Source: Shimia sp. SK013
GTDB taxonomy: Bacteria; Pseudomonadota; Alphaproteobacteria; Rhodobacterales; Rhodobacteraceae
Reading direction: 5' to 3'
NCBI RefSeq assembly: GCF_001292625.1
Contig: NZ_LAJH01000012.1
Coordinates: forward strand, 248,001-312,000
DNA: 64,000 nt
The position numbers were made by a program, and so were the translations under genes. The stretch's first letter is position 1. Each line of letters starts with the position of its first letter. The notes beneath the pieces were generated by a model that ran no database searches, had not been told where the DNA came from, and saw only the letters and a list, made by a program, of their open reading frames with translations. Positions 8,084 to 18,425 of this stretch are shown here, in pieces.

Positions 8084-9706
8084 GTGACAAAACCCCTTGG
8101 TTTGGATCCCTTTGTCCTGATGGACGCACTGCAAATATCCGTTTTTGTTCTAAAAGTTTCGGATGACGGTTTGCCTCGGTATGTCAAAATCAACGATGTT
8201 GGTCTGGAGTGGACGGGTTTGACGCCTGAAAAGGTTGTTGGGAAAACCGCGCTGGAAATTTATGGCGGTGTTGCAGGAAAGAAGGCGCTGAACCAGCATT
8301 TGGAGGTGATCCAGGCCGCGCGACCGGTGTCTTATGAGGTGGTGATTCCCTTCGCGCAACGGCTGGGGCTGCTGCGGTCCACGCTGGTGCCCTATTTGGA
8401 CGACGCTGGGAAAGTGACGCATTTGATCGGGTCGTCCATGGACGTGACCTCGGAAAAAGAGCGCGATGCGGCTTTGGAGCTGACCAAGGTTGCCAAAGAA
8501 GAAGCGGAGGAGGCCAGCAAGGCCAAAGAACAGTTTCTGGCCAATGTGAGCCATGAAATCCGCACGCCAATGAATGGCATCATTGGGATGTGCGAACTCC
8601 TCCGCGAGACGCCGCTGGATCAGAACCAAGGGCTTTATGCGGATACGATTTACAATTCCGCAAATGCGCTGCTTGATATCATCAATGACGTGTTGGATTT
8701 CTCCAAAATTCAGGCGGAGAAATTGTCGCTACACGATGCCCCGTTTTCACTGCGTGCTCTGGTTGAGGAAATCTGCATGTTGTTGCGCATTGGAGCTGAA
8801 AGCAAAGGCGTCAGGTTGTTGTTTCACTATGATAGCGCGATGCCGGAAGAGTTTGTCGGGGACCAAGGCCGTTTGCGACAAATTTTGACGAACCTGATCG
8901 GCAATGCCGTCAAATTCACCGATCATGGCCAGATCGATGTGCGCGTGGACTATGGGGAACGTGGGCGGTACTTGCCGTTGAAAATCTCAGTCGCGGACAC
9001 GGGACACGGGATTGAGGTGGCGCATCAGGAAACTATTTACTCCGCGTTCGAGCAGGTAGAAAACCCCGGAGTGCATCGCGAAGACGGAACTGGGCTTGGA
9101 TTGGCGATCACTCGTGCTTTGGTTGAAAGAATGGGCGGTGACATCACGCTGCAAAGTACGCTTGGCAAAGGCACAACATTTTCTGTGCATTTGGATTTGT
9201 CGGAGCCGACAGCCGTGGGGGCAGCGATCCTAGAGACAGCCCAGCAGGTTGGAAGGTTTTCAGCGGGGACGCAAAAACCCGACACGGCGCCGCCTGATTT
9301 GTCCGGGATGACAGTCTTGGTCGCAGAAGACAATCTTACCAACCAGTTGGTCGTCAAAAAGATGCTGGGGCAAACGGGCGTAACCATACGCGTTGTCGAA
9401 AATGGACAGCAGGCCGTTGAGGCGTATAAGGCAGCCGCCTGCGATCTGGTTCTGATGGATTTGTCGATGCCGGTGATGGGCGGGCTAGAGGCGACCCAAT
9501 TGATCCGTCAGCATGAACAGGCGGCCGGATGGGCGCAGGGCAGGATCATTGCCCTTACCGCAAACGCGCAACCAAAGGACGTGCGGGATTGTTTGGCCGC
9601 CGGCATGGACGACTTTCTCAGCAAGCCGTTCCGCAAAGACGCCTTGTTTTCCATTCTGCAAGGAACCGCAGGTCCCGCAGCAGAGGCTGCGGGCACTGAC
9701 GGTTAA
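8084..9706 (+). CDS. Hybrid histidine kinase with PAS, HisKA, HATPase and receiver domains
   Basis: A 540-residue cytoplasmic sensor with no membrane helix. It has a PAS-like domain at about 15-125, a short coiled coil, and a HisKA domain with phospho-acceptor His157 in [10 protein letters not shown]. The HATPase domain runs about 260-372 (Asn274 N-box, DTGHGI and GTGLGL boxes). A C-terminal receiver at about 410-525 has acidic pair Glu415-Asp416, phospho-acceptor Asp459 and a Lys in the FLSKPF motif. The start is GTG 8084, with GGAGG about 6 nt upstream. No HPt or response-regulator partner is adjacent, so phosphotransfer must go elsewhere; the signal is unknown. Confidence 0.93.
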   Translation: MTKPLGLDPFVLMDALQISVFVLKVSDDGLPRYVKINDVGLEWTGLTPEKVVGKTALEIYGGVAGKKALNQHLEVIQAARPVSYEVVIPFAQRLGLLRSTLVPYLDDAGKVTHLIGSSMDVTSEKERDAALELTKVAKEEAEEASKAKEQFLANVSHEIRTPMNGIIGMCELLRETPLDQNQGLYADTIYNSANALLDIINDVLDFSKIQAEKLSLHDAPFSLRALVEEICMLLRIGAESKGVRLLFHYDSAMPEEFVGDQGRLRQILTNLIGNAVKFTDHGQIDVRVDYGERGRYLPLKISVADTGHGIEVAHQETIYSAFEQVENPGVHREDGTGLGLAITRALVERMGGDITLQSTLGKGTTFSVHLDLSEPTAVGAAILETAQQVGRFSAGTQKPDTAPPDLSGMTVLVAEDNLTNQLVVKKMLGQTGVTIRVVENGQQAVEAYKAAACDLVLMDLSMPVMGGLEATQLIRQHEQAAGWAQGRIIALTANAQPKDVRDCLAAGMDDFLSKPFRKDALFSILQGTAGPAAEAAGTDG

Positions 9707-9734
9707 GCTTCACGCCAAGAACAGGATGCGGCGA

Positions 9735-10163
9735 TCACACCATGTGGCGGGCGCGCGCGCCGCGTTCGATGCCGGCCGCGTGCAGCCGGTCGATGTTCAG
9801 CTCGTAGCGGATTTCTTCGAGCAGGCGCAATTCCGGTTCGGCCAGTGAGCCGTCCGCAGCAGCCACATCGCAGGCCAGCGCATATGCTGTTTCGTAAAGC
9901 CGTTCGTCGAGGCCTTCGCGCACAAGCCCGAACAGCGCCATGAGACCGTCTTCTTGTTCAAAGAGGTCAAACACGATCTGGCTGATGGTCTGTAGGCGGT
10001 CGATGTCGTATTCGGCAAAGACCGGCAGGTTGTTCAGAGCCACCTGAATCTTTAGCAGTTCAGCGGTGCGGATGTTTTCATCTGAGGCCGATACGGCGAT
10101 CATCACAGCGACGAGGCTGTCTTGTGGCGATAAGGCGTGGGGCAAGTCTTGTGACACGGTCAT
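9735..10163 (-). CDS. TerB-family protein
   Basis: A 142-residue acidic, all-helical protein with the TerB layout: a first helix containing Val-Ala-Val-Met-Ile-Ala-Val-Ser-Ala-Ser-Asp, where the family usually has a DG..D metal-type loop, and a second such region, Ala-Ala-Ala-Asp-Gly-Ser-Leu-x-x-x-Glu, near residue 107. TerB domains bind divalent metal and occur in stress modules, but this stand-alone version is not next to other ter genes, so a role in tellurite resistance should not be assumed. It is convergent with the kinase gene. Confidence 0.8.
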   Translation of the reverse strand: MTVSQDLPHALSPQDSLVAVMIAVSASDENIRTAELLKIQVALNNLPVFAEYDIDRLQTISQIVFDLFEQEDGLMALFGLVREGLDERLYETAYALACDVAAADGSLAEPELRLLEEIRYELNIDRLHAAGIERGARARHMV

Positions 10164-10286
10164 TTCCTTTGCAAGGCTGTGTTGCAGTGCAGATTATTGA
10201 CTGCCAGTGTCAGGGGCAATAGGAAGCGTCGGATTGTCACGCGCATTCCGGCGTGTGGTAAGACTTCCTAAAATCGGAGAAAACCC

Positions 10287-11930
10287 ATGTCTGACCTGCG
10301 TGAAGCAGCCCTCGTATCGAAAGCCTGGCCCTTTGAAGAAGCGCGCCGGCTGCTCAAACGGTATGAAGGAAGCAAGGACAAGAAGGGATTCGTTCTGTTT
10401 GAGACCGGCTATGGCCCGTCAGGATTGCCGCATATCGGCACTTTCGGCGAAGTTTTGCGCACGACGATGATCCGCAAAGCCTTTGAGGCAATTTCCGATG
10501 TGCCCACGCGCTTGATCTGTTTTTCCGATGATCTGGACGGCATGCGCAAAGTGCCGGGCAACGTGCCAAATCCGCAAGCTCTGGAGCAACACCTGCAGCG
10601 ACCGCTGACCTCGGTGCCGGACCCGTTTGGCACGCACGACAGCTTTGGCGACCACAACAACGCGATGCTGCGTCGGTTCCTTGATACCTTTGGTTTTGAA
10701 TATGAGTTTTACTCGGCCAAGGAATTTTATGAGTCCGGACAGTTTGACGAGATTCTGAAACTGGCCGTGGAACGCTATGACGAGGTTATGGCGATCATGC
10801 TGAAGTCATTGCGCGAAGAGCGTGCGGCGACCTATTCCATCTTCCTGCCGCTGCATCCCGAAAGCGGTCGGGTCATGTACGTGCCGATGAAAAAGGTCTG
10901 TGCCGAGACCTATACGGTGACGTTTGATGACGATACGGGCAAAGAGTGGACCGTGCCGGTGACGGGCGGCAATGTGAAGTTGCAGTGGAAGCCGGATTTT
11001 GGCGCGCGCTGGGCCGCGCTGGGTGTCGACTTTGAAATGTACGGCAAGGAGCATGCCACCAACGAGAAAATCTATGATGCGATCTGTCGGGTTCTGGGCG
11101 GACGCGCTCCGAACCACTTTTCTTATGAGCTGTTCCTGGACGACAAAGGGCAGAAGATTTCCAAGTCATCCGGCAACGGCATCTCGATTGACGAATGGCT
11201 GACCTATGCCTCGACCGAGAGCCTGAGCTACTTTATGTATCTGAAGCCGAAAACGGCAAAGCGGATGCATTTTGATGTGATCCCGAAAGCAGTTGATGAA
11301 TATCATCAGCAGCTGCGTGCCTATCACACCCAAGACGCGAAAGCGCAATTGAACAACCCTGTTTGGCATATCCACGCGGGTGACGTGCCGGAATCCGATA
11401 TGGTCGTCAGCTTCTCGATGCTGCTCAATCTGGCGAGCGCGTCTTCGGCTGAGGACAAGGCGGCGATGTGGGGCTTTATCAACAAATATGCGCCTGATGC
11501 GACGGCTGAAACGCATCCCGGTATGGATGCGGCGGCGGGTTATGCGGTGCGCTATTTCAATGATTTTGTGAAGCCTGCGAAAGTGTATCGTGCGCCGACA
11601 GAGCCAGAGCGTGCCGCGCTGGAAGATTTGTGCAGCGCGCTGGGTTCGGCTGAGACCGCACTGGCGATGATTGCGGCCAAAAACGACCTTGTTGGCAACG
11701 ACGATCCGCTGCCCGAGCCGGATTTCAGCGACGAGGAGTTCTTGCAGTCAATCGTGTTCGCTGTTGGCAAAATCCACAACTTTGAGCCGCTGCGTGATTG
11801 GTTCAAAGCGATCTACGAGGTGCTGTTGGGCGCGAGCCAAGGGCCGCGTTTTGGTGGGTTCATCGCGCTTTATGGCGTGGAAGAAACCCGTCAGTTGATC
11901 AACAAAGCACTGGATGGTGATCTCGTCTAA
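10287..11930 (+). CDS. lysK: Lysyl-tRNA synthetase, class I
   Basis: A 547-residue class I enzyme that charges tRNA-Lys. The HIGH motif appears as Pro-His-Ile-Gly at 48-51 and the KMSKS motif as Lys-Ile-Ser-Lys-Ser at 290-294. This is the archaeal-type LysRS that replaces the usual class II enzyme in many alphaproteobacteria, so it supports the taxonomic guess and is not anomalous. The gene stands alone, with a two-hairpin element directly after its stop. ATG 10287 is preceded by a GGAG-like site. Confidence 0.95.
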   Translation: MSDLREAALVSKAWPFEEARRLLKRYEGSKDKKGFVLFETGYGPSGLPHIGTFGEVLRTTMIRKAFEAISDVPTRLICFSDDLDGMRKVPGNVPNPQALEQHLQRPLTSVPDPFGTHDSFGDHNNAMLRRFLDTFGFEYEFYSAKEFYESGQFDEILKLAVERYDEVMAIMLKSLREERAATYSIFLPLHPESGRVMYVPMKKVCAETYTVTFDDDTGKEWTVPVTGGNVKLQWKPDFGARWAALGVDFEMYGKEHATNEKIYDAICRVLGGRAPNHFSYELFLDDKGQKISKSSGNGISIDEWLTYASTESLSYFMYLKPKTAKRMHFDVIPKAVDEYHQQLRAYHTQDAKAQLNNPVWHIHAGDVPESDMVVSFSMLLNLASASSAEDKAAMWGFINKYAPDATAETHPGMDAAAGYAVRYFNDFVKPAKVYRAPTEPERAALEDLCSALGSAETALAMIAAKNDLVGNDDPLPEPDFSDEEFLQSIVFAVGKIHNFEPLRDWFKAIYEVLLGASQGPRFGGFIALYGVEETRQLINKALDGDLV

Positions 11931-11945
11931 GCGATGATCAAAGGG

Positions 11946-12000
11946 CTGCGCCTTGTGGCGCAGACACGTTTAGCAAGGGTCCGCTTTGGCGGGCCTTTGG
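11946..12000. terminator. Double hairpin after lysK, related to the two-hairpin module (copy 3)
   Basis: CTGCGCC (11946-11952) pairs with GGCGCAG (11957-11963). GGTCCGC (11978-11984) pairs with GCGGGCC (11989-11995), including one G-U pair, followed by TTTGG. The arrangement is two 7-bp stems, a 14-nt linker and a TTTGG tail, as in copies 1 and 2, although the linker sequence differs. It sits 16 nt past the lysK stop, the position expected of a terminator. Confidence 0.6.
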
Positions 12001-12078
12001 CCGTTTTGGCGTGTGCGTCAAGGGGGAGGATGATCTGAAACGAGTGGTGGTGCGTAGTCTTGGGTAGGAGGACGTGTG

Positions 12079-12498
12079 ATGAAACAGATGCTGCTGACGT
12101 TTTTGATTGTGATTGGCTTTGCCGTTGGGGCGGGCGCCGAGCAAAACGGTAAAGACGGGGTTGCGCCGCAGATTGAAGCGGTGATTGATCAGCAAATGCG
12201 GGCTTTTCAGAGCGATGATTATGTGGCGGCCTTTGGATATGCCGCAGACAACATCCGCCGGATGTTCGGCACGGCTGAAAACTTTGGCGAAATGGTCAAG
12301 CGGGGCTATCCGATGGTGCACCGCCCCGCAGAGGTGCGGTTTGGCGCGATGCGTCAGGATGGCGGAGCTGTGTGGCAGCGGGTTTTGGTGCGCGATGGTG
12401 CTGGGGCATTCTTCGCGTTGGACTATCTCATGGTGCCAACTGAGGCGGGATGGCGGATTGCGGCCGTGACTTTGGTAGGTGCGCCGGAAAGCGCCTGA
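12079..12498 (+). CDS. DUF4864 domain-containing exported protein
   Basis: A 139-residue protein with a cleavable signal peptide (hydrophobic core at about 3-18, Ala-rich cleavage region ending in Ala-Glu). An alpha+beta domain resembling SnoaL/NTF2-like DUF4864 follows: an Ile-x-x-Gln-x-x-Ala-Phe helix, then Gly-Tyr-x-x-Val, then strands. The function is unknown; a periplasmic location is likely. GTG 12076 lies directly before ATG 12079, and ATG is preferred with GGAGG upstream. A 9-bp hairpin follows the gene. Confidence 0.78.
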   Translation: MKQMLLTFLIVIGFAVGAGAEQNGKDGVAPQIEAVIDQQMRAFQSDDYVAAFGYAADNIRRMFGTAENFGEMVKRGYPMVHRPAEVRFGAMRQDGGAVWQRVLVRDGAGAFFALDYLMVPTEAGWRIAAVTLVGAPESA

Positions 12499-12524
12499 CG
12501 TTTCACAACATTTGAGCTTGCGGC

Positions 12525-12550
12525 AACGCGCGGTGGTCAAGCCGCGCGTT
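12525..12550. terminator. Hairpin downstream of the DUF4864 gene
   Basis: AACGCGCGG (12525-12533) pairs perfectly with CCGCGCGTT (12542-12550). It lacks a clear T-tract on either side, so it may be a weak terminator or an mRNA-stabilising 3' hairpin. Confidence 0.4.
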
Positions 12551-12652
12551 AAAGCCTTGCGCGCTATGCCCTTGGTGTCGCCTTGAATTCGGGCGCACGG
12601 GTTGTGGATATGGGACGTCTTGCATGGTGGTGCCGGGCGCGGAAAGGGCAAG

Positions 12653-14935
12653 ATGAACAAGGCGATTACCGACGGGCTGGTGTTGATGCCAACGGCTTTT
12701 GCGGGTGGGCTGGATGTGTGGTCCAGTGAGAATGGCACGCCGGGCTCTGACACATATGACGGGGCGAGCAACGCGGCCTTTGTGCCGGCGGACAGCGATT
12801 TTGGCGGGTGTCTTGAGCTTTTGAAAACCGAGAGCACTCAGAAACTGCGGTATATGGCGCAGACGCCGATTTTGCCGGGGTGTTATCTGCGCATCACCGC
12901 GCGGGTGAAAGCGATCAGCGGCAACCTTCCGAACGTGCGCATCGCCGGCTGGGCTGCGACGGCGGGGGGCGCACACGTCAACGGGCTAACTGAACTTGGC
13001 AACAGCGAGACCTTGCAGACCTACGGTTCTGTTGTGGAGCTGAGCGCGATCGTCGGCAGTGGCGCGCGCGGTGGTGTTGATATGATTTGGGGCACCACGC
13101 CGGCCTATGGTCATTTTGGTCTGGATCTGACCGGATCCAATGGCGGCGTTGTGCGGGTGGATGACATCAGGATCGAGGACATCACTGGCGAGTTTTACCG
13201 CGATATGATGAACTGGGTCGATGTGAAGGATTTTGGCGCCGTGGGCAACGGCAGCACGGATTGCGCCGCGGCCTTTGAAGCGGCGGATGCGGCGGCGGAC
13301 GGCAAGCGTGTGCTGGTGTCTGAAGGGGAGTTCTTTCTTGGCAGCAGTGTGACGTTTGAAAACCCTGTGGTGTTTGAAGGCACCGTTACGATGGGCACAG
13401 GGTCGATTTTTTCGCTGACCAAGAATTTTGATCTGCCGACTTATATCAACGCGTTTGGCAACGAGGAGTTGGCATTTAAGAAGGCGTTTCAGGCGATGCT
13501 GAACAACGCCGATCATGAGAGCCTTGATCTGGGCGGGCGGCGCATCACCATAACCGAGCCGATTGATTTGCAGGCAGCGGTGCCCAATCGGGGCAGCTAT
13601 GCGCAGCGGCGACATATTGCGAACGGGCAATTCTACGTCTCGGGCGACAGCGCTTGGGAGCCGGACGTTGTGACAAGTCAGGCGACCTATTCCACAAGCG
13701 AGGGGCGGCGTCTGCGCAATGTCAGCAACGCGGCAAATATTCAAGTTGGATCGCTGGTGTCGGGCAATGGTGTGGGGCGGGAGGTCTACGTTCGGGAGGT
13801 GAATGTGGCGACGCAGGAAGTCACGTTGAGTCAGCCGCTTTATGATGCGGCAGGCACGCAGAATTTCACCTTTACGCGGTTCAAATACATCTTTGACTTC
13901 AGCGGGTTTTCCAAGATCAGCGCTTTTTCCGTGTCTGACATCGAGTTTCAGTGCAATTCCAAGGCAAACGGGATTTTGTTGTCGCCGTCCGGTGTGGCGT
14001 TTCATGTGCGCGACTGTTTCTTCACAAGGCCGAAGCATCGCGGGATCTCGTCGCCCGGAGAAGGTTGTCAGGGGCTGTTGGTGGATCGCTGTCAATTCAT
14101 CACAAACGAGGGCGGTACGCGCTCACAGGACCGGATTAGCGTTGGCATCAATTGCAACGCCAATGATTTCAAATTGCGCAACAACCGTGCCAGCCAGTTC
14201 CGCCATTTCGCAGTGATTGGCGGAGAAAACGCCATGGTGACGGGCAACCACTTCTTTCAAGGCGATGACGAGCCAGATGGGGTGCGCACGGCGGGGATCG
14301 TGTTTGCGCAGGGGTTCACGTCGGCGACGTTTGACGGGAACTATGTCGATAACGCGTTTCTGGAATGGTCAAACGAATATGACAGCGAGCCGGATTTCAC
14401 CGGTGGGTTCTCGTTTGGGTCGCTGTCGATTACGGACAATGTTTTTCTGTCAGGGGATGTTGCGCCTTGGTTTGGCTATATCGTGATTAAACCGCATGGG
14501 ATCGGGCATTTTTTCACCGGCCTCAATGTGACGGGCAACAAGTTCCGGTCGATCAATGGCACCATTGATCGGGTGGATCGGGTGGACACGAGTTTTTCCG
14601 ATCTCGATATGAGCAAAGGCAAAAATGTCCTGTTCACCGGCAATACGTTCCACAATGTCGTGACCGCCGCGCACAATCCACTGAGGGTGCAGCATGACCA
14701 GAATTCACATCAGAGCACGTGGACGGTGCGCACCGAAGGCAAATTGCCGTTTGGCGGGCGTGCGCGTGGCGTGGACGGGTTGGTGGCCACGTCCAAGCTG
14801 AAGGATACGTCCAATGTCACGGCCTACGACATGCCCAATGTGAATTTGGAACAAGGCAGCGATGGCAGTGAAGTCGATCTGCGGTGGGCGGAGAGCTATG
14901 CCGGGAACATGACGGTGATTGTGCGCATGGACTAG
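12653..14935 (+). CDS. Right-handed parallel beta-helix protein, glycosyl hydrolase 28/pectate-lyase-3 related
   Basis: About 760 residues. The first ~190 form a beta-rich domain resembling a carbohydrate-binding jelly roll. Next comes the pectate-lyase-3 entry motif (Val-Lys-Asp-Phe-Gly-Ala-Val-Gly-Asn-Gly, then Asp near residue 204), and the rest is a long series of short strands with repeated Asn-Asn/Gly-Asn turns, as in beta-helix coils. No Sec or Tat signal is visible from this start, so export, if any, uses another route. I recall closely similar proteins in Roseobacter genomes annotated only as GH28-related. Substrate and catalytic residues cannot be assigned. The fold is also that of phage tailspikes, but no phage genes are nearby. 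Start ATG 12653 is preferred over GTG/ATG codons further upstream. Confidence 0.75.
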   Translation: MNKAITDGLVLMPTAFAGGLDVWSSENGTPGSDTYDGASNAAFVPADSDFGGCLELLKTESTQKLRYMAQTPILPGCYLRITARVKAISGNLPNVRIAGWAATAGGAHVNGLTELGNSETLQTYGSVVELSAIVGSGARGGVDMIWGTTPAYGHFGLDLTGSNGGVVRVDDIRIEDITGEFYRDMMNWVDVKDFGAVGNGSTDCAAAFEAADAAADGKRVLVSEGEFFLGSSVTFENPVVFEGTVTMGTGSIFSLTKNFDLPTYINAFGNEELAFKKAFQAMLNNADHESLDLGGRRITITEPIDLQAAVPNRGSYAQRRHIANGQFYVSGDSAWEPDVVTSQATYSTSEGRRLRNVSNAANIQVGSLVSGNGVGREVYVREVNVATQEVTLSQPLYDAAGTQNFTFTRFKYIFDFSGFSKISAFSVSDIEFQCNSKANGILLSPSGVAFHVRDCFFTRPKHRGISSPGEGCQGLLVDRCQFITNEGGTRSQDRISVGINCNANDFKLRNNRASQFRHFAVIGGENAMVTGNHFFQGDDEPDGVRTAGIVFAQGFTSATFDGNYVDNAFLEWSNEYDSEPDFTGGFSFGSLSITDNVFLSGDVAPWFGYIVIKPHGIGHFFTGLNVTGNKFRSINGTIDRVDRVDTSFSDLDMSKGKNVLFTGNTFHNVVTAAHNPLRVQHDQNSHQSTWTVRTEGKLPFGGRARGVDGLVATSKLKDTSNVTAYDMPNVNLEQGSDGSEVDLRWAESYAGNMTVIVRMD

Positions 14936-14938
14936 GCG

Positions 14939-15838
14939 TTAGGGGATTTGCCGCATTCTGGGGCGGGCTTCGCGCCAGACCAGAATGCCGGCAGCAGTAA
15001 GGATCATGGCGGCGCCGATCCAAGATATGGTGTCGGGCAGAACGGTGAAGACCAGAGCATCATAAAGCGCTGCAAACGCCAGTGTTGTGTAGAAAAACGG
15101 CGACACAAAGCTGGCGTCGGCCATGCGCATGGCGTTGACGAAACAGGTTTGGGCCGAGGCCATCAACGCGCCGATGCCCGCAAGCGCCGCCCATTGGGCG
15201 GCGTTTGGCGTTTGCCAGATGAAGGCCGCAGCAATGGTGGAAATCACAAGGCCGATGGCGTTGTTGACCAACAGGATTTGGAAGGGCTTTTCGCGGCCGG
15301 ACAGCAGTTTTATGAAAATCACTTCGGCACCCAGCGCACAGGCCGCGCCAAGCGCAAGTAGCGCGCCAAGTTCCAGTGCGCCGGACCCCGGGCGGGTCAG
15401 AACAATGGCGCCGCCAAACGCCAGCGCTGCAGATCCCCAACGCCATGGGCCGATGCGTTCTCCGAGAAACGGAATCGCCAGCAGCATGGCGACGACCGGG
15501 TTCAGGAAACTGATCGCTGTGGCATCTGACAGCGGGATAAAAGCGGCCGCAGCAAACATCAGGGTCACTCCGCCCCAGCCGAGCGAGGAGCGCCCGATGT
15601 GAAGCCGCCAGTTGGGGCGCGTGAACTGCGGCCGCAGGAGCGTTGCTGCGGTGGAGAAAATCAGAAACGCAAAGAGGAACCGTCCGTGGCTGATCTGCAA
15701 AGGGTGCAAAGGGGCACCAAGCGCGTCGGTGCCAAGCGCCTTGGCAAGCAGGGTCGTGCCGGCCGCAAAAGCGGATGCCGCCAGCGTCAAGGCGGCGGCG
15801 AGGGCGGGATTTGAGCGGGGTGGGGTTGGGGCGGTCAT
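14939..15838 (-). CDS. DMT-family (EamA) transporter
   Basis: A 299-residue inner-membrane protein with about ten hydrophobic helices in two EamA repeats, each ending with the typical Gly-x-x-Leu-Ile-Leu helix. The substrate is unknown. It is convergent with the beta-helix gene, with only 3 nt between the stop codons. This is one of three DMT genes in the window, none in an operon that would indicate a substrate. Confidence 0.86.
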   Translation of the reverse strand: MTAPTPPRSNPALAAALTLAASAFAAGTTLLAKALGTDALGAPLHPLQISHGRFLFAFLIFSTAATLLRPQFTRPNWRLHIGRSSLGWGGVTLMFAAAAFIPLSDATAISFLNPVVAMLLAIPFLGERIGPWRWGSAALAFGGAIVLTRPGSGALELGALLALGAACALGAEVIFIKLLSGREKPFQILLVNNAIGLVISTIAAAFIWQTPNAAQWAALAGIGALMASAQTCFVNAMRMADASFVSPFFYTTLAFAALYDALVFTVLPDTISWIGAAMILTAAGILVWREARPRMRQIP

Positions 15839-16165
15839 GGAGTGCTTATGAGCGGGGTGTTGCCGGAGGGCAAGCGTTGCGCCACACGTCTATAAGTGGC
15901 GGCGGTTTGTTCGCCCGAAACGGATGAATGCGGGGTCGGTTGCGCAAAGCGAAAGAAGGGGGTTCCCATTTGCCGCCTTTCAGTCTAGGCAATCGCCATG
16001 ATCAAACGACGAGATATCCTGTCTGAGCGACGCCGACGCCTTTGCGCGTAACCGGCCTTTGATCCCCTGTGTCTGAAAACGGCGCAAAACCTTCCATGAC
16101 TGTTGACGAAAACGCCTCTGCTCATCACTGATTGAGGCATAATTTTTTTGAAAAGGAAGATCGCG
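15839..16165. other. 327-bp divergent intergenic region
   Basis: The region lies between the divergent DMT transporter gene and argD. It holds no gene I can support. A TTGACG hexamer at 16103-16108 is a possible -35 element for argD, but no good -10 lies at the right spacing; CATAAT at 16138-16143 is too far away. No arginine operator can be named with confidence. Confidence 0.4.
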
Positions 16166-17347
16166 ATGATCCCCTCCGTTTTGCCAACCTATAATCGTGC
16201 TGACCTGACGTTTGAGTCGGGCGAAGGCAGCTGGATGATCGAGGCGGACGGGCGACGTTTTCTTGATCTTGGTGCCGGCATCGCGGTGAATGTGCTGGGC
16301 CACGCCAATCCAGTGCTGGTTGAGGCGCTGACGGCGCAGGCAAACAAACTGTGGCATGTGTCCAACCTTTACAACATCACGCAGCAGCAGGCCTTGGCCG
16401 ACAAGCTGGTGGGCGCCTCCTTTGCCGACACGGTGTTTTTCACCAATTCAGGAACAGAATGTTGTGAACTGGCGGTCAAGATGGCGCGCAAGTACTGGCA
16501 TGACAAAGGTCAGCCGAACCGCGTGGAAATTATCGGATTTCATGGCGCGTTTCATGGCCGTAGCTCGGCGGGTATTGCAGCTGCTGGTGGCGAGAAACTA
16601 ACCAAAGGCTTTGGGCCGCTGTTGCCAGGGTTTGCGCATGTGGACTGGGAAGATCTGAAGGCTTTGGAAGCCTCGATCACCGAGAACACGGCGGCAGTAA
16701 TTGTTGAACCGGTTCAAGGCGAAGGCGGCATTCGCCCGATGGAAGACGCGGACCTGAAGGCCTTGCGCGAGATCTGTGACGAGGCAGGCATTCTGCTGAT
16801 TATGGATGAGGTGCAATGCGGTGTGGGCCGGACCGGCAAGCTGTTTGCGCACGAATGGGCTGGCGTGACGCCCGACATCATGATGGTTGCCAAAGGCATC
16901 GGCGGGGGCTTTCCGCTTGGCGCAGTACTTGCGACCGAAGATGCGGCCAGCGGCATGGTTGCTGGCACGCATGGGTCGACCTATGGCGGCAACCCGTTGG
17001 CCTGCGCCGTAGGCGGCGCGGTGATGGATGTGGTCGCGGAAGACGCGTTTCTGGCGGAGGTCAACCGTAAGGCAGGTTTGCTGCGTCAAAAGCTGGAAGG
17101 GCTGGTGGCTGCGCATCCGGACGTGTTTGAAAGCGTGCGGGGTTCAGGCCTGATGCTGGGTCTGAAATGCGCCAAGCCTGCGTGTACAGATGTGGTGGCC
17201 GCGGGCTATGACAACGAGGTGATCACGGTGCCGGCGGCGGACAATGTGGTGCGACTTTTGCCGCCTTTGAACATCTCTGACGACGAAATCTCTGAGGCGG
17301 TTGACCGGCTCGAAAAGGCAGCGACGCAAGTCGCTTCGAAAGTGTAA
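16166..17347 (+). CDS. argD: Acetylornithine aminotransferase
   Basis: A 393-residue class III PLP aminotransferase that converts N-acetylglutamate semialdehyde to N-acetylornithine. Motifs: Asn-Ser-Gly-Thr-Glu phosphate-binding loop near 94-98, FHGAFHGR near 125-132, Asp-Glu-Val-Gln with the cofactor Asp near 214-217, and Schiff-base Lys243 in VAKGIGGG. Family members also take succinyldiaminopimelate or succinylornithine; the argF neighbour 12 nt downstream supports the arginine-pathway role. ATG 16166 has a GGAAG site upstream and is preferred over TTG 16148. Confidence 0.94.
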   Translation: MIPSVLPTYNRADLTFESGEGSWMIEADGRRFLDLGAGIAVNVLGHANPVLVEALTAQANKLWHVSNLYNITQQQALADKLVGASFADTVFFTNSGTECCELAVKMARKYWHDKGQPNRVEIIGFHGAFHGRSSAGIAAAGGEKLTKGFGPLLPGFAHVDWEDLKALEASITENTAAVIVEPVQGEGGIRPMEDADLKALREICDEAGILLIMDEVQCGVGRTGKLFAHEWAGVTPDIMMVAKGIGGGFPLGAVLATEDAASGMVAGTHGSTYGGNPLACAVGGAVMDVVAEDAFLAEVNRKAGLLRQKLEGLVAAHPDVFESVRGSGLMLGLKCAKPACTDVVAAGYDNEVITVPAADNVVRLLPPLNISDDEISEAVDRLEKAATQVASKV

Positions 17348-17359
17348 GGACTTGAGAAA

Positions 17360-18286
17360 ATGAAGCATTTTCTGGATATCAACAAAACCGACAAAGACGA
17401 TCTGCGCGGCATGATCGACAGTGCCAAGGCCATCAAAGATGCCCGCAGCGGTTTGCCCAAAGGTGCGCTGGACCAAGACCAGCCGTTGAAGGACCACATG
17501 GTCGCTTTGATCTTTGAGAAGCCGTCGACCCGGACGCGGGTAAGCTTTGACGTTGGCGTGCGCCAACTGGGTGGCGAGACAATGGTGTTGTCGGGCAGTG
17601 AGATGCAGTTGGGCCATGGCGAAACTGTTGCCGACACCGCCAAAGTGCTGAGCCGGTATGTCGACATGATCATGATCCGCACGTTTGAGGAAGCGACGCT
17701 GTTGGAGATGGCGGAATACGCCGATGTGCCGGTGATCAACGGGCTGACCAACCGCACGCACCCGTGTCAGATCATGGCGGATATTCTGACGTTTGAAGAG
17801 CACCGTGGGCCGATTGCAGGCAAGAAAGTTGTTTGGTCGGGTGACGGCAACAACGTGTTTGCCAGCTTTGCCCATGCGGCTGGCCAATTCGGGTTTGACC
17901 TGACGTTTACCGGTCCAGACACGTTGGACCCCGAGGCGGTGTTCATCGAGGAGGCGCGCAGCAAAGGTGTGTCTGTCGAGATTGAACGGGACCCGATCAA
18001 AGCCGTGCAAGGCGCAGACCTTGTGGTGACAGATACGTGGGTCAGCATGCATGATGCGCCGTCTGCACGCGAACGGCGGCACAACCAGCTGCGTCCGTTT
18101 CAGGTGAACGAAGAGCTGATGCAGCACGCCAACGCAGATGCGCTGTTCATGCATTGCTTGCCTGCGCATCGCAACGAGGAAGCCACAAACGCAATCATGG
18201 ACGGGCCGCATTCCGTGATCTTTGATGAGGCGGAAAACCGGCTTCATGCGCAGAAAGCGATCATGAAGTGGTGCGTGGGGAAGTAA
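17360..18286 (+). CDS. argF: Ornithine carbamoyltransferase
   Basis: A 308-residue enzyme that forms citrulline from ornithine and carbamoyl phosphate. The carbamoyl-phosphate loop STRTR is at 56-60, HPCQ is in the middle, and the C-terminal HCLPAHR motif carries the catalytic Cys. It starts 12 nt after the argD stop, so the pair forms an argDF operon ended by a strong hairpin at 18311-18341. Confidence 0.95.
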   Translation: MKHFLDINKTDKDDLRGMIDSAKAIKDARSGLPKGALDQDQPLKDHMVALIFEKPSTRTRVSFDVGVRQLGGETMVLSGSEMQLGHGETVADTAKVLSRYVDMIMIRTFEEATLLEMAEYADVPVINGLTNRTHPCQIMADILTFEEHRGPIAGKKVVWSGDGNNVFASFAHAAGQFGFDLTFTGPDTLDPEAVFIEEARSKGVSVEIERDPIKAVQGADLVVTDTWVSMHDAPSARERRHNQLRPFQVNEELMQHANADALFMHCLPAHRNEEATNAIMDGPHSVIFDEAENRLHAQKAIMKWCVGK

Positions 18287-18310
18287 GCCCTAGTGACTGG
18301 AACGAAATGG

Positions 18311-18341
18311 CAGGCGCTGCGTGTGACGCGGCGCCTGTTTT
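18311..18341 (+). terminator. Intrinsic terminator of argDF
   Basis: CAGGCGC (18311-18317) pairs with GCGCCTG (18331-18337). The intervening GCGT and ACGC extend the stem to about 12 bp with a GTG loop and one wobble pair, followed by TTTTGT. It lies 25 nt after the argF stop. Confidence 0.85.
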
Positions 18342-18425
18342 GTATTCCGCTCTGCGATATGCCCCAAAATTGCCTCAAATCGTGCATAATTGTCATTGCA
18401 AGGGCATCTGGCTTTGGGGAGCGAT

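Noticed and set aside
9735-10163. TerB-like gene as part of a tellurite-resistance/stress island
   Set aside because: No TerD, TerC or other ter partner nearby; neighbours are housekeeping.
10287-11930. Class I lysyl-tRNA synthetase as evidence of horizontal transfer from archaea
   Set aside because: Class I LysRS is the normal form in many alphaproteobacteria; gene composition matches its neighbours.
16103-16143. TTGACG ... CATAAT as an argD promoter
   Set aside because: Spacing of 29 bp is too long for a sigma-70 pair; recorded only as a weak possibility.
17144-18247. 367-codon minus-strand frame
   Set aside because: Antisense of argD/argF; no SD and no family resemblance.
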